DNA of 64,000 bases from Pseudaquidulcibacter sp964443435 (GTDB taxonomy: Bacteria > Pseudomonadota > Alphaproteobacteria > Caulobacterales > Aquidulcibacteraceae): positions 62,001-126,000 of the forward strand of contig CAYUCW010000001.1 of NCBI GenBank assembly GCA_964443435.1. Direction: 5' to 3'. The position numbers were made by a program, and so were the translations under genes. Positions 17,604 to 25,788 of the stretch are shown here, in pieces; positions within the stretch are counted from its first letter, which is position 1, and each line of letters opens with the position of its first letter. The notes under the pieces were generated by a model. The model was given only the letters and a program-made list of their open reading frames with translations. It did not search any database and was not told where the DNA came from.

Positions 17604-18734
17604 ATGAAAACAAAACTTAATTTAGGGTTTAATCCATTAAATGATAGCGCTCCTCTTATAATCGCTAAAGAATTAGGCTTTTTTGACCAAGAAGGTCTTG
17701 ATGTCAATTTAATGCGTGAGATTTCTTGGTCAAATATTCGCGATAAATTATGCTATGGCTTATTGGATGCTGCGCATATCTTGGCGCCAATACCTTTGGC
17801 TAATGCTTTGGGAATTGGGCCAAGCCTTGGTGATTTAATTGCGCCTTTAACGCTTAATGCAGGCGGCAATTCTTTTGTTATTTCAAATAAAATTTTTGAA
17901 AGCATGCAATTTGATGAAACTATAGGGTCTAAATTTTTAAGAACTTCCGAAGCGTTTAAAAATATTATTAATGAAAGAAAGTCACAAAACTTACCACGCA
18001 TTATTATCGCGGTTCCTTTTGCGCATTCTTCGCATATGATTGTAATGAAAAACTGGATTAATGCATCTGCTTGTGATGCTGATAAAGAAATTCAAATTAT
18101 TGTATTGCCGCCTTCAAAAATGGGTCAAATGCTTGAAGAAGGGGTGATTGACGGTTTCTGCTCTGGTGCACCATGGCCAGAAACTTTGGTGTTAAATAAT
18201 ATAGGTAAAATTCTTTTTTCAGACTCAGATTTTTGGGAATTAAAACCTGAAAAACTTCTTTGTGTCAGAGAAATTTACGCCAATGAAAATCCGCTTGCTA
18301 TGCGTGTTTTAACCCGTGCGATTATGCGCGCTGGGGTGTGGTGCACAAAAAAAGAAAACCTCGAGAAAATGGTCGAAATTTTGGCTTTGCCGCATTATTT
18401 AAACGCACCTAAAGCAGCCATAAAAGCATCTTTTGAAGGTGCGGCGGGCTTTGTATTTGATCCACAAATCATTGGCATGCCATTCTATAGTCATGCAGAA
18501 TGGTATTTTAAGGAACTTCATAAGCTTGAACTTACGCAAATTACGGATAATTATCTTGAATATGCAAAAAAGATTTATAAACCTGAATTATGGAAAGAAA
18601 TTGCCCAGACCTTGGATTTGTCGGTTCCAAAAGAATTTAGTAAGCCTGAGGGCATTCATAATCAAAATTGGCTATTAGAAGCTGAGCCTAATAATATTCT
18701 AATGCCGCCCGACAGATTTTTTGATAATAAATAG
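17604..18734 (+). CDS. nasS: NasS: cytoplasmic nitrate/nitrite sensor (NrtA-like)
   Basis: 376 residues of the NrtA/CmpA periplasmic-binding-protein fold (LNLGFNPLNDSAPLIIAKELGFFDQEGLDV at the start, GFCSGAPWPE near 190). There is no signal peptide or lipobox, so the protein stays in the cytoplasm, which separates NasS sensors from true transport-binding proteins. It starts at the base after the nasT stop, as expected for partners that form a complex. The Moco genes follow two bases after its stop. Confidence 0.9.
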   Translation: MKTKLNLGFNPLNDSAPLIIAKELGFFDQEGLDVNLMREISWSNIRDKLCYGLLDAAHILAPIPLANALGIGPSLGDLIAPLTLNAGGNSFVISNKIFESMQFDETIGSKFLRTSEAFKNIINERKSQNLPRIIIAVPFAHSSHMIVMKNWINASACDADKEIQIIVLPPSKMGQMLEEGVIDGFCSGAPWPETLVLNNIGKILFSDSDFWELKPEKLLCVREIYANENPLAMRVLTRAIMRAGVWCTKKENLEKMVEILALPHYLNAPKAAIKASFEGAAGFVFDPQIIGMPFYSHAEWYFKELHKLELTQITDNYLEYAKKIYKPELWKEIAQTLDLSVPKEFSKPEGIHNQNWLLEAEPNNILMPPDRFFDNK

Positions 18735-18735
18735 T

Positions 18736-19725
18736 ATGAGTTACGATAATTTAGGCCGCAAAATTGACTATGTAAGACTATCTTTAACCGATAGATGCGA
18801 TTTGCGTTGTCATTATTGTATGGTGCCTAATCAAACCTTTTTACCAAAAAAAGAAGTTTTAAGTTTTGAAGAAATAATAAAACTGGTTGGCTTCTTAACC
18901 AAAAATGGCGTAAAATACTTAAGAATTACAGGTGGTGAACCATTAGTAAGAAAAGACTTTGCTACACTTATTGGTCAATTAGGTGAGTTTGTAAAAAACG
19001 GAAGCCTTCAAGAACTTACGCTTACTACTAATGGGACGCAATTAAGACATTATGCCCCAATTCTTGCGGCTTCTGGCATCAAGCGAATTAATGTTTCACT
19101 CGATAGTATAAATCCAGAAAAATATAAAAAAATAACGCGTGGCGGTAATCTTGCCGAAGTACTTTTAGGTATTGAAACCGCAATAAAAAATAATATTCGC
19201 GTTAAAATTAATTGCGTTGCTTTAAAACAAGATAATTTTGAAGAAATCCCAAAGATTATTGAATATGCTCACCTGATAGGTGCGGATATTTCACTTATTG
19301 AAACAATGCCACTTGATGAAAATATTTCACGTGCCGAACAATTTATTTCGCTATTGGAAATAAGAAAATCGCTTGAAAACAAATGGCAATTAATAAAAGA
19401 TGACTATAAAACCAAAGGACCATCGCAATATTATCGAATTATTGATACTGGCGGAAGAATTGGTTTTATCACGCCACTTTCACATAATTTTTGTGAAACT
19501 TGTAATCGCGTAAGAATAACATGTACTGGTAAGCTTTATACTTGTCTGGGAAGTGATAATTTTTCAGATTTAAGGCCTGCATTACTTAATAATAATTTTG
19601 AAGAATTGCATAAAATCTATATAGATGCACTTGCGTTTAAACCAAAGGCGCATGATTTTATAATTGGCGAAGGAAGTAATTTGGGTTACATGCCTAAACG
19701 CCCAATGTCTTTAACAGGTGGATAA
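18736..19725 (+). CDS. moaA: GTP 3',8-cyclase MoaA (radical SAM)
   Basis: 329 residues from the ATG at 18736, one base after the nasS stop; a TTG five codons earlier lies inside nasS and is less likely. It has the radical-SAM cluster C21-x3-C25-x2-C28, the second cluster motif CETCNRVRITCTGKLYTC near the C-terminus, and the terminal Gly-Gly (MSLTGG) required for activity. It performs the first step of molybdenum-cofactor synthesis on GTP. The stop overlaps the moaB start by one base. Confidence 0.96.
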   Translation: MSYDNLGRKIDYVRLSLTDRCDLRCHYCMVPNQTFLPKKEVLSFEEIIKLVGFLTKNGVKYLRITGGEPLVRKDFATLIGQLGEFVKNGSLQELTLTTNGTQLRHYAPILAASGIKRINVSLDSINPEKYKKITRGGNLAEVLLGIETAIKNNIRVKINCVALKQDNFEEIPKIIEYAHLIGADISLIETMPLDENISRAEQFISLLEIRKSLENKWQLIKDDYKTKGPSQYYRIIDTGGRIGFITPLSHNFCETCNRVRITCTGKLYTCLGSDNFSDLRPALLNNNFEELHKIYIDALAFKPKAHDFIIGEGSNLGYMPKRPMSLTGG

Positions 19726-20273
19726 TGGAATTACCTCCAAAAGGTGGAAGGCTTGACGAAAGCCGAGTTTTTAAACCAGTAAATATCGCGGTTTTAACGG
19801 TTTCCGATACACGAACTCTTGAAAATGACACTTCTGGTGATGTTTTGGTCAAAAGGATTATTGATACCGGCCATAATTTCATAGAACGCGATATTATTCG
19901 TGATGATAAAGATAAAATTCAAACTATTGTTAAAAACTGGGTCGCTTCAAAAAATATTGATGTGATTATCACTACTGGTGGTACTGGCATAACGGGAAGG
20001 GATATTACACCCGAAGCAATAAGCCCACTTTTGGATAAGCGAATTGAAGGTTTTTCAACCATTTTTCATATGGTAAGTTTTGAAACGGTTGGGCTGTCAA
20101 CTTTGCAAAGTAGAGCGCTTGCAGGGATTATAAATGGGGTATTTATATTCTGTCTTCCTGGGTCAAATGGCGCATGCAAAGATGGTTGGGACAAGGTTAT
20201 AAAATGGCAATTAGACAGCCGCCATATGCCGTGTAATATGGTTGAATTAATGCCAAGATTATTGGAAAAATAA
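19725..20273 (+). CDS. moaB: Molybdenum cofactor biosynthesis protein MoaB/Mog type
   Basis: 182 residues. Motifs are VLTVSDTR near residue 24, TTGGTGITGRDITPEA near 87, and FCLPGSNGACKDGWD. This family adenylylates molybdopterin before Mo insertion by MoeA. It overlaps moaA by one base and moeA by one base (TAATG), so the three are tightly coupled. Assignment as MoaB rather than MogA follows length and motif spacing; the two cannot be separated with certainty. Confidence 0.9.
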   Translation: MELPPKGGRLDESRVFKPVNIAVLTVSDTRTLENDTSGDVLVKRIIDTGHNFIERDIIRDDKDKIQTIVKNWVASKNIDVIITTGGTGITGRDITPEAISPLLDKRIEGFSTIFHMVSFETVGLSTLQSRALAGIINGVFIFCLPGSNGACKDGWDKVIKWQLDSRHMPCNMVELMPRLLEK

Positions 20274-21490
20274 TGGCATTACTATCGATTAATGATGCGA
20301 TAAACGAAGTCATAAAGCTTTCACCGCTTTCGTCACTAGAGATTATAAATCTTGAAAATGCTAATAATAGAATATTAGCTGAAGATATTATTGCTCAAAG
20401 ACCGCAGCCACCATTTAATTCATCGGCTATGGATGGGTATGGCGTTATACTTTCACCTGAAGAATTAGAAAGTTTTGATGGTGTTTTTGAAATTATTGGC
20501 ATGTCATCCGCTGGTAAATCTTTTGAAGGCGAAATTAAATCGGGACAAGCCATAAGAATCTTTACGGGCGCTGCGGTTCCAGAACAAGTTAAAACGATAA
20601 TCATTCAAGAAGATGTTATAAAAACTGAAAATTCTATAGGCTATAAATCTAATGGTCTAAATATTAAATCTAATATTAGAAAATTAGGCGGTGATTTTAA
20701 TCAAGGCGAAATTTTAATTGGAAAAAATACAAGACTTGATGCCTATTATCTTTCATTAATTGCGGCGGCAGGAATAGATAATATTAAGGTTTATAAACGC
20801 CCGCAAATTTCGCTTCTTTGTAATGGCGATGAATTGGCAATAATTGGGCAAACCCCCAATAAAGATCAAATATTTGAATCTGCGTCTTTTGCAATAAAGG
20901 CCTTATGCGAAGAATGGGGTGCCGAAGTAAATTTCCTTGGCATAGCAAGTGATGATAAAAACGAAATAAAATCTATTATTTCAGATACTTCGGCGGATTT
21001 GTTGCTAATTATTGGCGGCGCATCGGTTGGTGATTTTGATTTAGTACAGCCATGTTTAAATGAATTAGGCTTTGAATCTTGCTTTTCAAAAGTAAATATA
21101 AAACCTGGAAAGCCAACATGGGCGGGTAAACTTAAAGATATGGCGGTTCTTGGACTTCCTGGGAATCCTGCTTCGGCACTTGTTTGCGCCGAAATTTTCC
21201 TCAAGCCATTTATTTTAAATTGCCTTTCTATAGACTTTAAGCCCAATATTCAAAAAGCATTTTTAGCGCATGATTTAAAAGCTAATGGAAGCCGCGTCAG
21301 CTATTCACGAGCGATTGTACAAAATATAGATGGCAAAATGACAATAAAGGCGTTTAATAATCAAGATAGTAGCTTAATAAAGATATTTTCAATGGCAAAT
21401 GCGCTACTCATAGAGCCTGCAAATCAAGTGGCATTAAAACAAGGTGAAATGGTAGAATATATCCAATTAAAGCGCGGTATTAATATTTAA
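20273..21490 (+). CDS. moeA: Molybdopterin molybdenumtransferase MoeA
   Basis: 405 residues. It shows the N-terminal PPFNSSAMDGYGV, the IFTGAAVPE block, and the Mo-insertion domain with GGASVGDFD and LPGNPASALVCAE. It inserts molybdate into adenylylated molybdopterin. It is the last gene of the nasT-nasS-moaA-moaB-moeA run. Its 3' end overlaps the convergent mobA 3' end by 24 bp (21467-21490). Confidence 0.96.
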   Translation: MALLSINDAINEVIKLSPLSSLEIINLENANNRILAEDIIAQRPQPPFNSSAMDGYGVILSPEELESFDGVFEIIGMSSAGKSFEGEIKSGQAIRIFTGAAVPEQVKTIIIQEDVIKTENSIGYKSNGLNIKSNIRKLGGDFNQGEILIGKNTRLDAYYLSLIAAAGIDNIKVYKRPQISLLCNGDELAIIGQTPNKDQIFESASFAIKALCEEWGAEVNFLGIASDDKNEIKSIISDTSADLLLIIGGASVGDFDLVQPCLNELGFESCFSKVNIKPGKPTWAGKLKDMAVLGLPGNPASALVCAEIFLKPFILNCLSIDFKPNIQKAFLAHDLKANGSRVSYSRAIVQNIDGKMTIKAFNNQDSSLIKIFSMANALLIEPANQVALKQGEMVEYIQLKRGINI

Positions 21491-22003
21491 AAATTTGGCT
21501 TCGTCTTTAATATTTATAGCAGTAGCATTTAGTCTTTGCCATAATTTATAAACTGCAACCCCATTTTGATTGGCTTTGACCTCATTCTCAATTTCTTCGA
21601 TATATTCTACAGGGATTTTTGCGCAAAGCGGATAATCTCTAACCCCTTTATAATAAGCAATTTCATTTTTTGAAGATTTTAAAAGCTCTTTACAATAATC
21701 TTCTGGGATTAATGGCATATCGCAAGGCGCAATTATATAATTAAATTCTGAATAATTCGCCTTTGCATATTTTAGGCCAGAAAGTATTCCAACAATTGGT
21801 CCACGGTTTTCATATTCGTCAAAAACAATTTTATAGTTTTGATTGATTTCTTTGATTATTGGGTTCTGTGGTTTATCAAAGCTAAGAATTATTTCATCGG
21901 CTTGTTTTGAGAAATTATTAATCGCGTGATTTAGCAAGCTATCAGTTTTATAATTATATAATGGCTTATTGCCGCCAATTCTTTTGCCTTGACCGCCACA
22001 CAA
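21467..22003 (-). CDS. mobA: MobA-like nucleotidyltransferase (Moco guanylyltransferase)
   Basis: At least 178 residues. The nucleotide-binding loop CGGQGKRIGGNKPL, the DEYENRGPIVGILSGL block and IIAPCDMPLIP identify the MobA family, which attaches GMP to molybdopterin to give the MGD form needed by NasA. The start is uncertain. The boundary given is a TTG directly before the loop, but the preceding hydrophobic strand (IIFNIL) is encoded upstream in the same frame and belongs to the fold. No in-frame ATG is visible there, so translation may start at ATT or ATA overlapping the cobA stop. It is the last gene of the nitrate operon. Confidence 0.85.
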   Translation of the reverse strand: MCGGQGKRIGGNKPLYNYKTDSLLNHAINNFSKQADEIILSFDKPQNPIIKEINQNYKIVFDEYENRGPIVGILSGLKYAKANYSEFNYIIAPCDMPLIPEDYCKELLKSSKNEIAYYKGVRDYPLCAKIPVEYIEEIENEVKANQNGVAVYKLWQRLNATAINIKDEAKFLNINTAL

Positions 22004-22014
22004 AATATTAAAAA

Positions 22015-22776
22015 TTATAGGCTTTGTAATTGCAAGACCTCTTGTAAATCTGTATTGATTTTAGTTTCTAGAACTTTGCCCATAATAATAAGTATTGGTC
22101 CATTATTGTCAAATTTTTTGATTAGACTTTCTATTTCAAAGATTTTTCCATAAACAATTTTCGCGTTTTGCCTTCCTGCATTTTCAATTATCGCAATCGG
22201 AATATTTAAATTTATTTTGGCATTTTTACAGGTTTGTAGAATTTGACTGGTTTTTTGTCCGCCCATATAAAAAGCAATAGTCTTGTTTTCATTTAGTATA
22301 TTGCTTGAAATTTCACACTTATTAAGAAAGTTTGATGCCGTGATAAGCTCTATTGAGCGCGCGGTTTTTCTTGAAGTAAGGCTAAAATCAAATTGCGCCG
22401 CCGCAATTTGTACTGCCGAAAGCCCTGCTAGGGTTTTATGGCTAATATTGTGATTATCAAGTGCCAAACGCTCTTCAGTTATTCTTCCAAAGATTGAGGG
22501 GTCACCGCCTTTAAGTCTTAAAACTTTAAGGCCTCTTTTCGCAAGCTTAATCAATAATTCATTGGTCTTTTCTTGGGGGACACTATGATTTCCTGCACGC
22601 TTTCCAACGCAAATCTTAAGACATTTTTGCGGAAAAATTTCTATTATTTCATTATCAATAAGTGCATCATAAAGAATTGCATTAGATTCTTTTATTGCAC
22701 CCAAAACGCCAATCGTCAGATTGTCTAAGCCGCCTGCACCTGCGCCTGCGAAGATAACTGTGCCTTTATTTTGCAT
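22015..22776 (-). CDS. cobA: Uroporphyrinogen-III C-methyltransferase CobA (siroheme branch)
   Basis: 253 residues, single SUMT domain without the CysG dehydrogenase/chelatase part. The motif LRLKGGDPSIFGRITEE near residue 85 and AGLSAVQIAAA are characteristic. The first loop reads GAGAGGLDNLT where most members have GPGDPxLLT, a mild deviation. It makes precorrin-2 for the siroheme used by NirB, which explains its place in the operon. It overlaps the nasA 3' end by 11 bp. Confidence 0.92.
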   Translation of the reverse strand: MQNKGTVIFAGAGAGGLDNLTIGVLGAIKESNAILYDALIDNEIIEIFPQKCLKICVGKRAGNHSVPQEKTNELLIKLAKRGLKVLRLKGGDPSIFGRITEERLALDNHNISHKTLAGLSAVQIAAAQFDFSLTSRKTARSIELITASNFLNKCEISSNILNENKTIAFYMGGQKTSQILQTCKNAKINLNIPIAIIENAGRQNAKIVYGKIFEIESLIKKFDNNGPILIIMGKVLETKINTDLQEVLQLQSL

Positions 22777-25456
22777 ATTCTGGCGCCTTTATTGGAATTA
22801 TTATAGTTTTAAGAATACGGCCGATTTCAGATTTACAAGATCCGCATGAAGTTCCGGCTGTGCATACATTTCCAATTTTATCGATTGTATTTGCGCCATT
22901 TTGAGCGGCTTCAATTATTGTATTTTCATATACGCTATTACACGCACAAATTAATGCGCCAAGGTCTTTAATACCGGCCATTTTGCCAAGAAGTATTGAA
23001 GCACGTTCAATGTCATTAATTTCGGCTTTTGCAAAACATTCTATAAGCCAATCTTTAGAAGGCAATCTGTGATTAATTGGTGCAAGAAAACAAACCCCGT
23101 CTAATTTATTATCAATAATTTTTGCGCGTCTAAAAATTTGATTTTTATTGTCATCTAAGCTTATTACATTTTCTTCGCCAAGAAAGCTTAGAATGTTAAG
23201 ATGATTTTCTTTACCTGCAATCTCATAACATTCGGTGTTTTCAAGACTGGTTCTGCGCCAAATAACATCTTCATTAAATGTATCTGTTTGCCACAGCGCA
23301 ATGTCTTTTTTTGTTAGAATAAAGCCATGCCATAATTCTTCATAGGGTCTTATTTTTGCTGGCGTATGCTTAAATTCTGGCTGTCCTGAAATTGGATCTG
23401 TGAAAGGGTTTATAAGTTGATTTGAACGACCAAAAGGGGCAAAACTTTTAGTGAAATGCATTGGAAGATGTATTTCATTAGTTCTAATATCTTCAGTGAT
23501 TTGAATCTTTGCAATTGCACTTCCGTATTTTGTAGTTATTTCAGCAAGCCTATCATCAATGAGCTTATATTTTTCTGCAGTTTTTGGGTGAATAGAAATA
23601 AATGGTTCTTTAATATGCCCATTTAATTTAAACGAAGTCGAAGTTCGTGTCATTGTATGCCATTGATCTCTTATTCTTGAAGAATTAAGTGCCAAAGGAT
23701 ATTCTTTTGATGTTACATCCGCGGCTGTTTGAGGTTCAACCGCGTTTATAATTGCTTTGCCGTCTTTTGTTTGGAAAATTCCATTTTCAAATAAACGCTC
23801 TGCACCCTTATTTTTTTCAACTACAGGCCAGCGAATAGGTTTAAGATTGTCATATTCACTTTCTGAAAGGTTAGTTAAGCCATTTAAATTCAAAAAGCGT
23901 GTGCCATTATTTTCAAATTCTGTTAGCCTTGCATATTCATCGAATATTTCAGCGGGAGAATTCCAATCTAAAAGATGGGCACGCTCTTTATAAATTCTTT
24001 GTCCAATTTCTTTAATAAGCCACCAATCTGGCTTAGTATTTTCATTATTAATAAAGGCGGCTTGACGGGAAATTATGCGGTCTGAATTTGTAACTGTGCC
24101 ATCTTTTTCACCCCAAGAAGCAGCAGGGAGAATTATATCGGCATAATCCAAAGTATCATTTTTATTTACAACATCTGAAACCAAAACGAGTTCACATTTT
24201 TCAAGTGCACGTGCGATTTGATTAGTGTCAGGCATTGAAACCATAGGGTTTGTCGCCATAATCCAAATTGCTTTTATTGTTCCTTCCTCAACTGCATTAA
24301 ACATATCAACCGCTTTAAGACCGTTTTGTTTTGGCAAAACATCTGTTTTCCAAAACCTTGAAACAAGATCTATATTTTCTGGTGTGAAATCCATATGGCA
24401 AGCAAGTGTATTTGCAAGACCGCCAACTTCACGCCCACCCATTGCATTAGGTTGCCCTGTTATTGAAAACGGCGCACATCCTTTTTTACCAATTTTTCCA
24501 GTTAAAAGATGGGCATTAATAACCGCAAGCCCTTTATTTACGCCTTGTGCCGATTGATTAGAGCCCTGCGAAAATAGGCTTACTGCGCTTTTACTTGCCG
24601 CAAATTTTCGATAGAAACTTTCTAAGTCTTTTGCATCTATATCGCAATCTGTTGCGATTGCTTTTATTGACTGGTCATATTTTTTAAGTGATTTTTGTAA
24701 ATCTTCTAATCCATTAGTATGATGTTCAATATATTTTTTATCTATAATACCATTTTTAATAAGATAGGCGCAAAGACCATTCCAAAGCCTTACATCGGTT
24801 TGCGGCTTTATCATTAAGTGCAAATCTGCATTTTTCGCGGTTTCAGTTTTTCTGGGATCAATTACAATGCGATATTGCTTTTTATTCTGTTCAATGCGGC
24901 GCATTAAAACAGGGTGCGTCCATGCCGCATTATGCCCTGAAAATACCAGTAATTCAGTTATTTCTAAATCTTCATAAATTGCAGGGACTAAATCCGCGCC
25001 AAACGCCTTTTTATGAGCAACTACGGCCGAGGCCATGCAAAGCCTAGAATTAGTGTCTATATTTGCAGTACCTATTACGCCTTTTGCAAGCTTATTGACT
25101 GCATAATAATCTTCGGTAAGTAATTGACCCGAAACATAAAATGCAACCGCATCAGGGCCATGTTTATCAATAATTTCGCGGAATTTCTTTGCCGCTATAT
25201 CCATTGCCTTTTCAAGTTCAATATTTTTAAAAATACCATTTTCTTTTATTTTGGCATTTAATAATCTATCGCCAAGCCCCGTTACGCTTGCAAGTGCTGT
25301 TCCTTTTGAACATAATCTACCAAGATTTGCAGGGTGCAACTTATCAGGTGATACCGAAACTTCTTTTTCAGAATTTATTGATATTGCAACACCGCAACCC
25401 ACGCCACAATATGGGCAAGTAGTTTTCTTGCTAGTGATTGACGTATTGGCTGACAT
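22766..25456 (-). CDS. nasA: Assimilatory nitrate reductase catalytic subunit NasA with fused BFD-type [2Fe-2S] domain
   Basis: 896 residues. The N-terminal [4Fe-4S] ligands are C14, C17, C21 and C49 (CPYCGVGCG and GRLCSKG), followed by the bis-MGD molybdopterin domains (VINAHLLTGKIGKKGCAPFSITGQPNAMGG region) and the C-terminal MoCo dinucleotide-binding domain. From about residue 835 a BFD-like [2Fe-2S] domain is fused (CACNSVYENTI and CTAGTSCGSCKSEIG). There is no Tat signal, as expected for a cytoplasmic enzyme. It reduces nitrate to nitrite for NirBD. The gene starts two bases after the nirD stop. Confidence 0.96.
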   Translation of the reverse strand: MSANTSITSKKTTCPYCGVGCGVAISINSEKEVSVSPDKLHPANLGRLCSKGTALASVTGLGDRLLNAKIKENGIFKNIELEKAMDIAAKKFREIIDKHGPDAVAFYVSGQLLTEDYYAVNKLAKGVIGTANIDTNSRLCMASAVVAHKKAFGADLVPAIYEDLEITELLVFSGHNAAWTHPVLMRRIEQNKKQYRIVIDPRKTETAKNADLHLMIKPQTDVRLWNGLCAYLIKNGIIDKKYIEHHTNGLEDLQKSLKKYDQSIKAIATDCDIDAKDLESFYRKFAASKSAVSLFSQGSNQSAQGVNKGLAVINAHLLTGKIGKKGCAPFSITGQPNAMGGREVGGLANTLACHMDFTPENIDLVSRFWKTDVLPKQNGLKAVDMFNAVEEGTIKAIWIMATNPMVSMPDTNQIARALEKCELVLVSDVVNKNDTLDYADIILPAASWGEKDGTVTNSDRIISRQAAFINNENTKPDWWLIKEIGQRIYKERAHLLDWNSPAEIFDEYARLTEFENNGTRFLNLNGLTNLSESEYDNLKPIRWPVVEKNKGAERLFENGIFQTKDGKAIINAVEPQTAADVTSKEYPLALNSSRIRDQWHTMTRTSTSFKLNGHIKEPFISIHPKTAEKYKLIDDRLAEITTKYGSAIAKIQITEDIRTNEIHLPMHFTKSFAPFGRSNQLINPFTDPISGQPEFKHTPAKIRPYEELWHGFILTKKDIALWQTDTFNEDVIWRRTSLENTECYEIAGKENHLNILSFLGEENVISLDDNKNQIFRRAKIIDNKLDGVCFLAPINHRLPSKDWLIECFAKAEINDIERASILLGKMAGIKDLGALICACNSVYENTIIEAAQNGANTIDKIGNVCTAGTSCGSCKSEIGRILKTIIIPIKAPEYAK

Positions 25457-25458
25457 TA

Positions 25459-25788
25459 TTATAAACCAAGAAAAATACGATTATTTTCTATTTTTAATGG
25501 AATTGTATGAGTACAACCTTTGCCTGCATCAGCGCCCATTGCTTCACCTGTTTCAAGAGAAATAGACCAATTATGTAATGGGCAAGCCACAGCATTTCCA
25601 TGAATTATACCTTCTGTCAGAGGGCCTTTTTTATGTGGGCATTCATCAATAATCGCAAAAACTTTGTCTTCACTAGTTTTAAAAATACCAATTGGAAATT
25701 TTGGGGTATTTATTCTTCTTGCCCCTTGGGTTGGAATATCGTTCACATCACCAACATCGGTCCAAATTAATTCAATAGCTGAACTCAT
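25459..25788 (-). CDS. nirD: Nitrite reductase small subunit NirD (Rieske-type)
   Basis: 109 residues. The Rieske [2Fe-2S] motif is intact: C50-P-H52 and C69-P-L-H72. It is the small partner of the NirB siroheme nitrite reductase. The start overlaps the nirB stop by one base, consistent with a stoichiometric complex. Confidence 0.95.
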   Translation of the reverse strand: MSSAIELIWTDVGDVNDIPTQGARRINTPKFPIGIFKTSEDKVFAIIDECPHKKGPLTEGIIHGNAVACPLHNWSISLETGEAMGADAGKGCTHTIPLKIENNRIFLGL

